NCBI GenBank assembly: GCA_034189725.1
Contig: JAXHUK010000087.1
Coordinates: 1-9,957 of the forward strand
DNA from: JAXHUK01 sp034189725
GTDB taxonomy: Bacteria > Chloroflexota > Dehalococcoidia > SZUA-161
Reading direction: 5' to 3'
DNA length: 9,957 bases
Below, in pieces: positions 1 to 5,833 of this stretch (its first letter is position 1; each line of letters starts with the position of its first letter). A program made the translations under genes and the position numbers. The notes below the pieces were generated by a model. That model did no database searches, was not told the DNA's origin, and was given only the letters and a program-made list of their open reading frames with translations.

Positions 1-835
1 TGTAACCAGGATACAATCCTCTTTCCTTAAAATCATCGAGGGAATGCAATCCTAACATCATGCGAATCTGTGGTACCAGAGTCCCTGCCTTCTCCTTAAG
101 TTTGCTAAAGGTCTGCCATTGCTCGATCCCGTTTCTCACCGTGGCATCCTGAACCGATGTAATACCTGATGAGAGAAAGCTTTGATTAACCAGCTTCACT
201 CCGTGGCTGAACTCCTGTTCACTCAAAGGAGGCACTACTTGTTCATTGATATAAGCGTTCATGCCGAAGAGTATGCCATTAGGTTCACCAGTCTCGACAT
301 CTCGATCAATAAGGCCGCCTGGAGGATCGGGGGTCTCAATAGAAATGCCAGCCAGAAAAAGCGCCTGGCTATTGAGCACACAGGCATGTAGTGAACGATG
401 AGTCAGTTTCACCGGGTGATGTGGCGCTGCTCGGTCGAGGTCGTGCCGGGTAGGATGGCGACTCTCAGAGAGGTAGAACTCGTTGTACCCGCTGGCCTTT
501 ATCCAGGCACCTCGTGGTATAAACTCCGCTTGCTGTCGAATCCGGCTCTCAATATCTGAGATCGATGCTACCGAGGCAGGGCTGCAATCCACACCGAGCA
601 ATCTGGAAGCATAACCCAGGACATGTGCATGAGCATCGTTGAAGCCAGGAATTACCGTCTTACCCTCACAGTCGATAAGCTTTGCATGTCCTTTGAACAG
701 GTCCAGGTCTCCATTAGAGCCAACCCACACTATCTCGCCGGCCCCTGCTGCTACCAGTTCTGCCCGGGGACACCGGGGATTCATTGTCATCAGGTTTGCA
801 TTATAAAGGACCAGGTCTGCTGCTTGTGTACTCAA
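1..835 (-). CDS. YtcJ-like amidohydrolase (amidohydrolase family 3), N-terminal part, runs off the left edge
   Basis: The reverse strand is open for 278 codons from a TTG at 835 to the window edge with no stop. An in-frame TAG at 850-848 lies just upstream and there is no ATG or GTG between, so TTG is the first possible start. The protein begins LSTQAADLVLYNANLMTMNP, the usual opening of metal-dependent amidohydrolases (small N-terminal beta domain). It continues into PGFNDAHAHVLGYA, where His69 and His71 form the HxH metal-binding motif at the start of the TIM barrel. Further matches to the YtcJ-type subgroup are the GAWIKASGYNE stretch and LTHRSLHACVLNSQAL around residues 140-155. The family hydrolyses amide or related C-N bonds using divalent metal; the substrate here cannot be told. 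The Shine-Dalgarno is poor (GGGG about 5 bases upstream). The rest of the barrel and the other metal ligands lie outside the window. Family assignment is firm; function is open. Confidence 0.85.
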   Translation of the reverse strand, partial: MSTQAADLVLYNANLMTMNPRCPRAELVAAGAGEIVWVGSNGDLDLFKGHAKLIDCEGKTVIPGFNDAHAHVLGYASRLLGVDCSPASVASISDIESRIRQQAEFIPRGAWIKASGYNEFYLSESRHPTRHDLDRAAPHHPVKLTHRSLHACVLNSQALFLAGISIETPDPPGGLIDRDVETGEPNGILFGMNAYINEQVVPPLSEQEFSHGVKLVNQSFLSSGITSVQDATVRNGIEQWQTFSKLKEKAGTLVPQIRMMLGLHSLDDFKERGLYPGY

Positions 836-1015
836 TGTTTCCCCGAACTACGGTAATTATTTTCAAGTAACGATACCTAAAGCAGTTGTTTACTATTCAT
901 TGCCGCTAGTGTATGATTATATCGCTTACAATAATGGAAAGAAAGGAGACTATGTAATCTGCGTTATTCCTTACAATGTGAAGAGCACTTAACAAGAAAG
1001 AAAGGGAAACAAAAA
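836..1015. other. Divergent intergenic region between the amidohydrolase and lipoprotein genes
   Basis: This 180-base spacer must hold promoters for both directions. Besides the minus-strand -10 candidate, the plus strand shows TTGTTT at 886-891 and TATGAT at 912-917, but the spacing (20) is too long to call. At 944-957 a good Shine-Dalgarno (AAGGAG) is followed by ATG TAA, so a ribosome could initiate but would stop at once. Read from an upstream ATG at 934 the frame encodes only seven residues. No RNA gene or repeat was recognised. Confidence 0.5.
916..921 (-). promoter_or_regulatory. Candidate -10 box for the amidohydrolase gene
   Basis: The minus strand reads TATAAT exactly here, about 80 bases before the TTG start. 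No good -35 hexamer is seen at 16-18 bases upstream (TTTCTT-like only). It is a weak prediction in A+T-rich intergenic DNA. Confidence 0.3.
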
Positions 1016-1214
1016 ATGAAAAGGCTAGGCTTTATTCTTTTACTGATGCTGGCTGTCATTTCCTTAATGGTAGCCGGATGTAACGGTGATGGTGATGGTG
1101 ACGCTACACCTGCAGCTACGGCAACTCCAGAGGCTACAGCTACCGTGGAGACCAGCGAAACTGCAACCCCGGAGGCAACAGCCACAGCAGCGCCAGAGGA
1201 GACTGCAACTCCAG
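1016..1214 (+). repeat. Duplicated lipoprotein leader/stalk coding segment, copy 1
   Basis: By hand alignment this segment matches 1933-2125 at 176 of 193 aligned bases (about 91%), with one 6-base gap in the GGTGAT repeat encoding Gly-Asp. Similarity includes the purine-rich ribosome-binding region just upstream and ends abruptly around codon 66. The downstream domains do not resemble each other. Confidence 0.9.
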
Positions 1215-1795
1215 AAGCCCCAGACACAGGGGATAACAACGAACTGATGGAGATTCTGAGTCAGGCAGAAGATAGAGGCCCTGTTAAATATGATGTGGTG
1301 ATGAGCGGTGGTGGTATACCCCCCACAACTATGTCTGTGTGGGAGAAAGATGGTAAAGTAAGAACCGAGATGACAGAGCAAGGGCAAACCATGATTATCT
1401 TAACAGATACTAATGAACAAATCATGTACATGTATATGCCAGCAGAGAATTCAGCCATAGCAATGGACTACAGCGAAGCGGAGGAATCTGTTACAGAACA
1501 GGCTGAAGACCTCATGGATTTCAATCCCACGATTATCGGGACCGAAATCCTGGATGGAAAAACCTGCCTGGTTGTTGCATATGATGCGGGAGAAGATGAA
1601 ACGGGCGATGCCAAGATGTGGATATGGAAAGAATATGGATTCCCGATCAGAGTCGAGATCACGGGAATAGAAGGTGCGGTAATGGTAATGGTGATTGAGA
1701 ACATAGAATTCACCGATATCTCTGACGACATGTTTGAACTACCGGCAGGGGTGGATATAATAGAAATGTTTGACATGATGGATATGATGCCATAA
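1016..1795 (+). CDS. Secreted lipoprotein with Thr/Ala/Pro-rich stalk and LolA-like C-terminal domain
   Basis: 259 residues. Residues 1-21 are a type II signal peptide (K2, R3, hydrophobic 6-20) ending in the lipobox VAGC with Cys22 as the lipidated residue. The mature protein should therefore be anchored on the outer face of the membrane. Residues 23-72 are a low-complexity stalk of ATPEATAT-type repeats, presumably extended. Residues ~73-245 form a beta-rich domain: 'KYDVVMSGGG', 'SVWEKDGKVRTEM', 'IGTEILDGKTCLVVAYD', 'KMWIWKEYGFPIRVE' and 'FTDISDDMFELPAGV'. This order resembles the LolA/LppX-like fold of small lipid- or ligand-carrying lipoproteins (also the DUF4412-like group). That is a pattern judgement, not a database match. 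The tail is Met/Asp-rich (FDMMDMMP). GAAAGGG lies upstream of the ATG. The next gene repeats the same leader and stalk. No substrate can be named. Confidence 0.85.
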   Translation: MKRLGFILLLMLAVISLMVAGCNGDGDGDATPAATATPEATATVETSETATPEATATAAPEETATPEAPDTGDNNELMEILSQAEDRGPVKYDVVMSGGGIPPTTMSVWEKDGKVRTEMTEQGQTMIILTDTNEQIMYMYMPAENSAIAMDYSEAEESVTEQAEDLMDFNPTIIGTEILDGKTCLVVAYDAGEDETGDAKMWIWKEYGFPIRVEITGIEGAVMVMVIENIEFTDISDDMFELPAGVDIIEMFDMMDMMP

Positions 1796-1932
1796 GTACC
1801 CCAATAGTATCCATGAGGATGACATGCCCCTGTACTCAGGAACTGAGACCGATGAGACTTCATAAATCGCTATATCATCTGGTGACATGCAACCTGAAAT
1901 GCGGGCAATAATTAAAGAAAGGAAAATTAAAA

Positions 1933-2125
1933 ATGAAAAGGCTAGGTTCTGTTCTTTTACTGATGCTGGCTGTCATTTCCTTAATGGTAGCCGGGTGTAA
2001 CGGTGATGGTGACGCTACACCTGCAGCGACAGCAACTCCAGAGGCAACAGCTACAATGGGAATCAGCGAAACTGCAACCCCGGAGGCTATAGCCACAGCA
2101 GCACCAGACGAGACTGCGACTCCAG
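1933..2125 (+). repeat. Duplicated lipoprotein leader/stalk coding segment, copy 2
   Basis: Second copy of the segment at 1016-1214; see that entry for the alignment. Most differences are silent or conservative, and both copies keep the signal peptide, lipobox and ATPEATAT-type stalk. Either selection on the export signal or recent recombination (gene conversion) would explain the match. Confidence 0.9.
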
Positions 2126-2580
2126 GGGGTCCAGGACCAGGAGAGCCAACCGATCCGGTATCGTTCAACGAACTGATACCATTCCTGCCTGATCCACCTG
2201 CTGGTTGGGATGCAGATGAGCCTTTCGGAATAACACAGACAGTTATGGAATGGTCTTGGAGTCAGGCACTCAGAGATTACTACTCTCAAACCACTGACGA
2301 ATCTGTCACTGTGTTTATCTACGATTCTGCGTACTACTATGAGTTCAGCTGGTATTCGCTTTATGCTTATGCCATTGAGTGGGAATCTACGGAGGGGTAT
2401 TCGAGATCCGTTACCGTTGACGGTTATCCAGCGTGGGAAATATACAGTAATCCTGACAGCTACTCTCTGATGGTCTTGGTTGCAGACAGATTTATGGTAG
2501 CTATTTATGCGGAAACGAAAGCTACCCTTGACATGTTCTCTGACCTGATCGACTACGACGGAATCGCTGCTCTCGATTAG
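1933..2580 (+). CDS. Secreted lipoprotein with shared stalk and a Trp/Tyr-rich C-terminal domain
   Basis: 215 residues. The signal peptide and lipobox are nearly identical to the preceding gene (VAGC, lipidated Cys22), followed by an Ala/Thr/Pro stalk to about residue 65 and a Gly-Pro-rich hinge (GGPGPGEP). Residues ~76-215 form a distinct aromatic-rich domain: 'FNELIPFLPDPPAGWDADEP', 'MEWSWSQALRDYY', 'VTVFIYDSAYYYEFSW', 'YSRSVTVDGYPAWEIY' and 'MVLVADRFMVAIYAET'. The pattern of a threshold-like opening, a 'DSAYY' strand, a 'GYPAWE' strand and a final 'RFMVAI' strand looks like a compact alpha/beta sensor or binding domain seen in lipoproteins of environmental bacteria and archaea. I cannot name it. 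AAAGG precedes the ATG. It lies 137 bases after the first lipoprotein and is followed by a strong terminator, so the two are probably co-transcribed. Confidence 0.85.
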   Translation: MKRLGSVLLLMLAVISLMVAGCNGDGDATPAATATPEATATMGISETATPEAIATAAPDETATPGGPGPGEPTDPVSFNELIPFLPDPPAGWDADEPFGITQTVMEWSWSQALRDYYSQTTDESVTVFIYDSAYYYEFSWYSLYAYAIEWESTEGYSRSVTVDGYPAWEIYSNPDSYSLMVLVADRFMVAIYAETKATLDMFSDLIDYDGIAALD

Positions 2581-2607
2581 TTTCGTAGCGATCTACGATG
2601 CATTAGC

Positions 2608-2646
2608 AAGCGGCAACTCCCGGTGTACCGGGAGTTGCCGCTTTTT
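2608..2646 (+). terminator. Rho-independent terminator after the lipoprotein pair
   Basis: The inverted repeat 2608-2623 / 2628-2643 (AAGCGGCAACTCCCGG paired with its complement) makes a 16-bp perfect stem with a 4-base loop (TGTA), followed by TTT and then CATT. The T tract follows only on the plus strand, so it terminates the lipoprotein transcript. On the minus strand the hairpin could still block read-through from mnmG but lacks a U tract. Confidence 0.9.
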
Positions 2647-2661
2647 CATTCCGCAATCTTT

Positions 2662-2687
2662 CAACACCCAGGAGCGACCCGGCACAT
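2662..2687 (+). repeat. Imperfect 26-bp direct repeat, copy downstream of mnmG
   Basis: Begins CAACACCCAGGAGCG. It matches 4697-4722 at 21 of 26 ungapped positions (14 of the first 15). The two copies bracket mnmG on the same strand. Nothing in the sequence tells whether this is a remnant of insertion, a protein-binding site or chance. Confidence 0.45.
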
Positions 2688-2704
2688 CCCTCCTGCTCCT
2701 GTTC

Positions 2705-4645
2705 TCACATACGCCCTCGCTCTAATCCTTCCGCACGTCGCGCTCTCTCCAGGTGTACCATGAGAATAGCGATATCGGCCGGCGTTACCCCGTAAATACG
2801 TGAAGCCTGACCCAGGGTCGCAGGTTGAAAATACTTCAATCTCTCGCGGGCTTCTATGCGGAAGCCGCTGATGTCATCATAGTTAAATCCTGGGGGAATA
2901 GCTCGTTCCTCCAATCGGTTGACTCTGTCAACCTCCGTCCTTTGCCTCTCTATGTACCCCTCATATTTGGCCTCGATCTCCACCTGCTCCCGGCAATCAT
3001 GGACAAGACCTGCCTCACCATACCCCAGCTTGGACAACAACTGGTAGCTGGCCTCAGGTCTGCGCAAGAACTCCAGGGCGCTAACGCTACGCTCCATAGG
3101 CGGGAGATGATGTCTCTGTAATACTGAATCAAGCCTCTCTCCCGGACTGAAGAACGTTTTAGCCAGACGGCTCAACTCTCTGGCAATTTCATGACGTTTT
3201 TTTTCGACATCTTGATAACGATCATCGGAAATCAGTCCAATCTGATAACCGATCGGCGTCAATCTCAGGTCAGCGTTGTCCTGGCGCAGCAGGAGACGAT
3301 ACTCTGCCCTCGAGGTCAGAAGCCGGTACGGTTCAGTAAGGTCTCTGGTTACCAGGTCATCGATCATAACTCCAATGTATGCCTGATCGCGGCGCAGTAT
3401 AAGCGGAGGGTTGCCCTTGACCTTGAGCGCTGCATTGATGCCCGCCAGTAATCCCTGCCCTGCTGCCTCCTCATAGCCAGAAGTTCCGTTTATCTGACCG
3501 GCGAAGTACAATCCAGGTACAAGCTTTGACTCCAGCGTAGCCTGGGTCTGGCTGGGAATCACATAGTCATACTCTATAGCATAGCCTACACGCATCATCT
3601 CTACTCGCTCCAGTGCAGGGATTGTACGCAGCATGGCTAATTGCACATCCTCGGGCAAGCTCGTGTTCAGACCCTGAACATAGACCTCGTTCGTTTCCCA
3701 GCCCTCAGGCTCCAGGAAAAGGCCATGTGTCTCCTTATCGGCGAAGCGAACTATCTTGTCCTCTATGGAAGGACAGTAGCGAGGTCCAACACCATTGATA
3801 AATCCGGTGAATAAAGGGGCACGGTGCAGATTAGAGCGAATTATCTCGTGCGTCTTTTCATTGGTGTAGATGAGATAGCAAGGGATTTGCTGCCGCCAGG
3901 ATATCGGTTTATCTTGAGGATAAACAGGATTCGGTAAAGAATGATTTACGTGATCATTTGATGGGACAAAGCTGAAGTGAAGAGGAACCTCGCTTCCAGG
4001 TTGAATAACTGACTTGCTGAAATCAATAGTCCTCGCATCCAGGCGAGGCGGCGTGCCCGTCTTCAACCTTCCTAAAGTAAAGCCCAAATCACGCAGACTC
4101 TGCGACAATCCATAGGCAGCAAACTCCCCCGCCCTTCCTGCAGGATAAGCAGTGTCTCCCACAATCACCCTGCCTGCTAATGAGGTTCCCGTGGTTAAGA
4201 CAACTGTTTTTCCCTCATACGTCCATCCTGTATTAGTCCTCACAGAGAGCACATGCCCAGAACCATCCCCAAATGTCAGTTCCTCAACAAGCGCTTGTTT
4301 GACATCGAGGTTTGGCTGTCGCTCCAAAGTGTGTTTCATGGAGAGACTGTAGAGCCTCTTATCCGCCTGAGCGCGCAATGCTTGAACAGCAGGGCCTCTA
4401 CCGGTATTCAGCATCCTTATCTGGATAAAGGTCTTGTCTATAGTTCGCGCCATCTCCCCACCGAGCGCATCGATCTCCCTGACTACATGGCCCTTGGCAG
4501 GCCCTCCAATAGAGGGATTACAGGACATGAGTGCCACATTGTCCAGATTCATAGTGAGCAAAAGCGTATGGCAGCCTAACCTTGCCGCCGCCAGAGCCGC
4601 TTCACAACCCGCATGCCCTGCTCCAATAACTATAACATCGTACAT
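2705..4645 (-). CDS. mnmG: tRNA uridine-5-carboxymethylaminomethyl(34) synthesis enzyme MnmG (GidA)
   Basis: FAD-dependent subunit that, with the GTPase MnmE, installs the (carboxymethyl)aminomethyl group on wobble U34 of certain tRNAs, using methylene-tetrahydrofolate and NADH. In this 646-residue protein the FAD-binding GAGHAG is at 8-13, CNPSIGG at 42-48, GRLKTGTPPR at 192-201, RYCPSIEDK at 289-297 (conserved Cys291), GLYFAGQINGTSGYEEAAGQG from 378, and SRAEYRLLLRQDNAD at 445-459. Then comes the helical C-terminal region that docks tRNA and MnmE. I start at the ATG at 4645 because MYDVIVIGAG is the family N-terminus and AGGGA lies 7 bases before it; an ATG 19 codons upstream (4702) adds residues the family lacks. 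An extra stretch of about 18-20 residues (near 231-252, rich in Pro/Asn/His) precedes QIPCYLIYTNEKTHEI and explains the slightly long protein. No mnmE is visible here. Confidence 0.97.
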   Translation of the reverse strand: MYDVIVIGAGHAGCEAALAAARLGCHTLLLTMNLDNVALMSCNPSIGGPAKGHVVREIDALGGEMARTIDKTFIQIRMLNTGRGPAVQALRAQADKRLYSLSMKHTLERQPNLDVKQALVEELTFGDGSGHVLSVRTNTGWTYEGKTVVLTTGTSLAGRVIVGDTAYPAGRAGEFAAYGLSQSLRDLGFTLGRLKTGTPPRLDARTIDFSKSVIQPGSEVPLHFSFVPSNDHVNHSLPNPVYPQDKPISWRQQIPCYLIYTNEKTHEIIRSNLHRAPLFTGFINGVGPRYCPSIEDKIVRFADKETHGLFLEPEGWETNEVYVQGLNTSLPEDVQLAMLRTIPALERVEMMRVGYAIEYDYVIPSQTQATLESKLVPGLYFAGQINGTSGYEEAAGQGLLAGINAALKVKGNPPLILRRDQAYIGVMIDDLVTRDLTEPYRLLTSRAEYRLLLRQDNADLRLTPIGYQIGLISDDRYQDVEKKRHEIARELSRLAKTFFSPGERLDSVLQRHHLPPMERSVSALEFLRRPEASYQLLSKLGYGEAGLVHDCREQVEIEAKYEGYIERQRTEVDRVNRLEERAIPPGFNYDDISGFRIEARERLKYFQPATLGQASRIYGVTPADIAILMVHLERARRAEGLERGRM

Positions 4646-4681
4646 TTTTATATCCCTAGAGAATTCCACTGCCCGTATATA

Positions 4682-4687
4682 ATTATA
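4682..4687 (-). promoter_or_regulatory. Candidate -10 box for mnmG
   Basis: The minus strand reads TATAAT preceded by TTGC, about 36 bases before the mnmG ATG. No clear -35 element stands 16-18 bases upstream (TTGTTG is present but only 9 bases away). An own promoter is plausible given the 146-base gap to the upstream gene. Confidence 0.35.
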
Positions 4688-4696
4688 GCAAAAAAA

Positions 4697-4722
4697 CAAC
4701 AACCAGGAGCGTTCCCGGACAT
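4697..4722 (+). repeat. Imperfect 26-bp direct repeat, copy upstream of mnmG
   Basis: Begins CAACAACCAGGAGCG and ends GGACAT; partner of 2662-2687. It sits immediately upstream of the putative mnmG -10 box. Confidence 0.45.
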
Positions 4723-4791
4723 AGGAAATATCGACAGGATTTCACGGAGTCGACCTAGAGAAACATAAAGTTGTAGAACATATCTGAGAGT

Positions 4792-5151
4792 TCAGTCTGA
4801 TTCCGCTACAAACTTCTCTCCAGTATCTTCATCTATAATTACAACGACTATTCGGGGAATCTGGATCGTCTTTCCTCCCTCAACAACTACGGCAGCACTA
4901 CCACTATATGTCACCTCATAGAATTCCCTCCCCTCACTAACATAGCTTCGAACCGTTCTTACAGCGTTAATGAGGTCGGGAAAGCAGTAACCCGCATATT
5001 CTACGCTCCTTGTCTTGACGATGCCCGAGATGAAGCCAAACAGTTTCTGTCCCGCTATGGTCGGGAGTTCCCTACCGCTTGCGAAACCTTCTGGAATTTT
5101 TAGAGGAAGCACTGGTTGCTTAAGGCGTTGACTAATATCGTAAAAGGGCAT
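4792..5151 (-). CDS. Hypothetical 119-residue protein
   Basis: I do not recognise it. It starts MPFYDISQRLKQPVLPLKIP, has a mixed middle with two cysteine/aromatic-rich turns ('YAGYCFPDLINAV'), and ends in beta-strand-like segments ('FYEVTYSGSAAVVVEGGKTIQIPRIVVVIIDEDTG'). It has no signal peptide or membrane helix; a small soluble alpha/beta protein is likely. The ATG at 5151 is the first possible start after an in-frame TAG, but no Shine-Dalgarno precedes it. A striking SD-like run (AAAGGGGGTGAT, minus strand, 5223-5212) lies 60 bases further upstream, and an overlapping 21-codon frame (ATG at 5197, TAG at 5134-5132) runs into this gene out of frame. Base composition matches mnmG better than the A+T-rich DNA on its other side. 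It lies 146 bases upstream of mnmG on the same strand and could share its transcript. Long, unbroken and with plausible composition, so probably real. Confidence 0.6.
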   Translation of the reverse strand: MPFYDISQRLKQPVLPLKIPEGFASGRELPTIAGQKLFGFISGIVKTRSVEYAGYCFPDLINAVRTVRSYVSEGREFYEVTYSGSAAVVVEGGKTIQIPRIVVVIIDEDTGEKFVAESD

Positions 5152-5264
5152 AGGATATGGCTAAATCGAATTTCCACCAGTTATGGGACGCAGCCATAGT
5201 TCTAGAATATAATCACCCCCTTTCATATTCTCCTAACTCTTAACATGATATAAGGAGCTTGAAA

Positions 5265-5476
5265 ATGGAGAGCATTAATCTTTGGATTTTCACTGTAATA
5301 ATTGCTATGAGTGGCATAGCATTACATTTGTATTATGAGGGCAAGGTATTAGCAAGGCCAGAAAATTCAAGGAAGATTGGCGAACAAATGTGGAAAGCTG
5401 CCTTTTTTGGATAGTGATAATTGCATGTGTGTTTATAATCTTTCTCATTATTAATTGGCTTCTGCCAACTATGTGA
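5265..5476 (+). pseudogene. Two-helix membrane mini-protein interrupted by a -1 frameshift at a T6 run
   Basis: AAGGAG stands 7 bases before an ATG at 5265. The frame encodes 49 residues (MESINLWIFTVIIAMSGIAL...MWKAAFFG) and stops at TAG 5412-5414. One membrane helix covers residues 6-20, followed by a charged loop. If reading slips back one base at the T6 run (5403-5408), it continues as WIVIIACVFIIFLIINWLLPTM and ends at TGA 5474-5476. That adds a second membrane helix and gives about 70 residues. The junction falls exactly where a helix would begin, so the intact gene was almost certainly the longer one. Three explanations remain: a true one-base deletion (pseudogene), a homopolymer sequencing error, or programmed -1 slippage. 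The heptamer around the run, CTTTTTT, is not a classical slippery site. The composition is A+T-rich (17 of 60 G/C at 5401-5460). The function is unknown; small two-helix proteins of this type have no diagnostic motif. Confidence 0.6.
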
Positions 5477-5520
5477 CCACTTAAAATGACACACTACCAA
5501 AAAGCAATGGTTTCTTAATC

Positions 5521-5721
5521 TTGGATAACAGAATTAACCTTCCCCAATGCCCATACTGTGACTTCAGGTCTTCAGATAGGAAAGAACAGAAGGAGCATTT
5601 AATAAGAGAGCACTATACAAAAATGGTTGAGATTGAAAAGCAGCAAATAACCAAGAGGCATGGCAAGAAAGACTCAGTATGGGAGATTACTCGAATTGGT
5701 ATAGAAAAACTTCACTCCTAA
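5521..5721 (+). CDS. Small C2H2-type zinc-finger protein
   Basis: 66 residues. The N-terminal third has Cys10-x2-Cys13-x12-His26-x4-His31 (QCPYCDF ... HLIREH), the exact spacing of a classical C2H2 zinc finger. An Arg/Lys/Gln-rich helix follows (residues 35-50), then a short acidic-basic tail (WEITRIGIEKLHS). Such a domain could bind DNA, RNA or a protein partner; this cannot be decided from sequence. Bacterial C2H2 fingers of this small stand-alone kind are uncommon. The Ros/MucR family differs, with about nine residues in the central spacer. The only usable start is TTG at 5521: the frame is open back to a TAA at 5482-5484 but contains no ATG or GTG, and no strong Shine-Dalgarno precedes it. 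It lies 44 bases after the frameshifted membrane-protein frame and 112 bases before the HhH gene, all on the plus strand. Confidence 0.65.
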   Translation: MDNRINLPQCPYCDFRSSDRKEQKEHLIREHYTKMVEIEKQQITKRHGKKDSVWEITRIGIEKLHS

Positions 5722-5833
5722 GGGGCTACATAGATATTGAGTCTGCAAAGGCTCCCTTGGGAACAAAGGCGTATTTTCCCCTGAACAGAGTCCTAGTAGT
5801 ACGTGGAGACATGAACAAAGGTAGGTGTTAACA

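Noticed and set aside
182..856. Plus-strand open frames of 69 and 77 codons
   Set aside because: They lie inside the minus-strand amidohydrolase reading frame, which has clear family motifs. They are antisense shadows.
1064..2289. Several minus-strand open frames across the lipoprotein genes
   Set aside because: Low-complexity Ala/Thr codons (GCN/ACN) give long open frames on the opposite strand (Val/Ala/Ser-rich). The plus strand has signal peptides and SD sequences.
2608..2646. Mobile-element terminal inverted repeat
   Set aside because: The long perfect hairpin is followed by a T tract right after a stop codon and has no matching distal repeat or transposase. It is a terminator.
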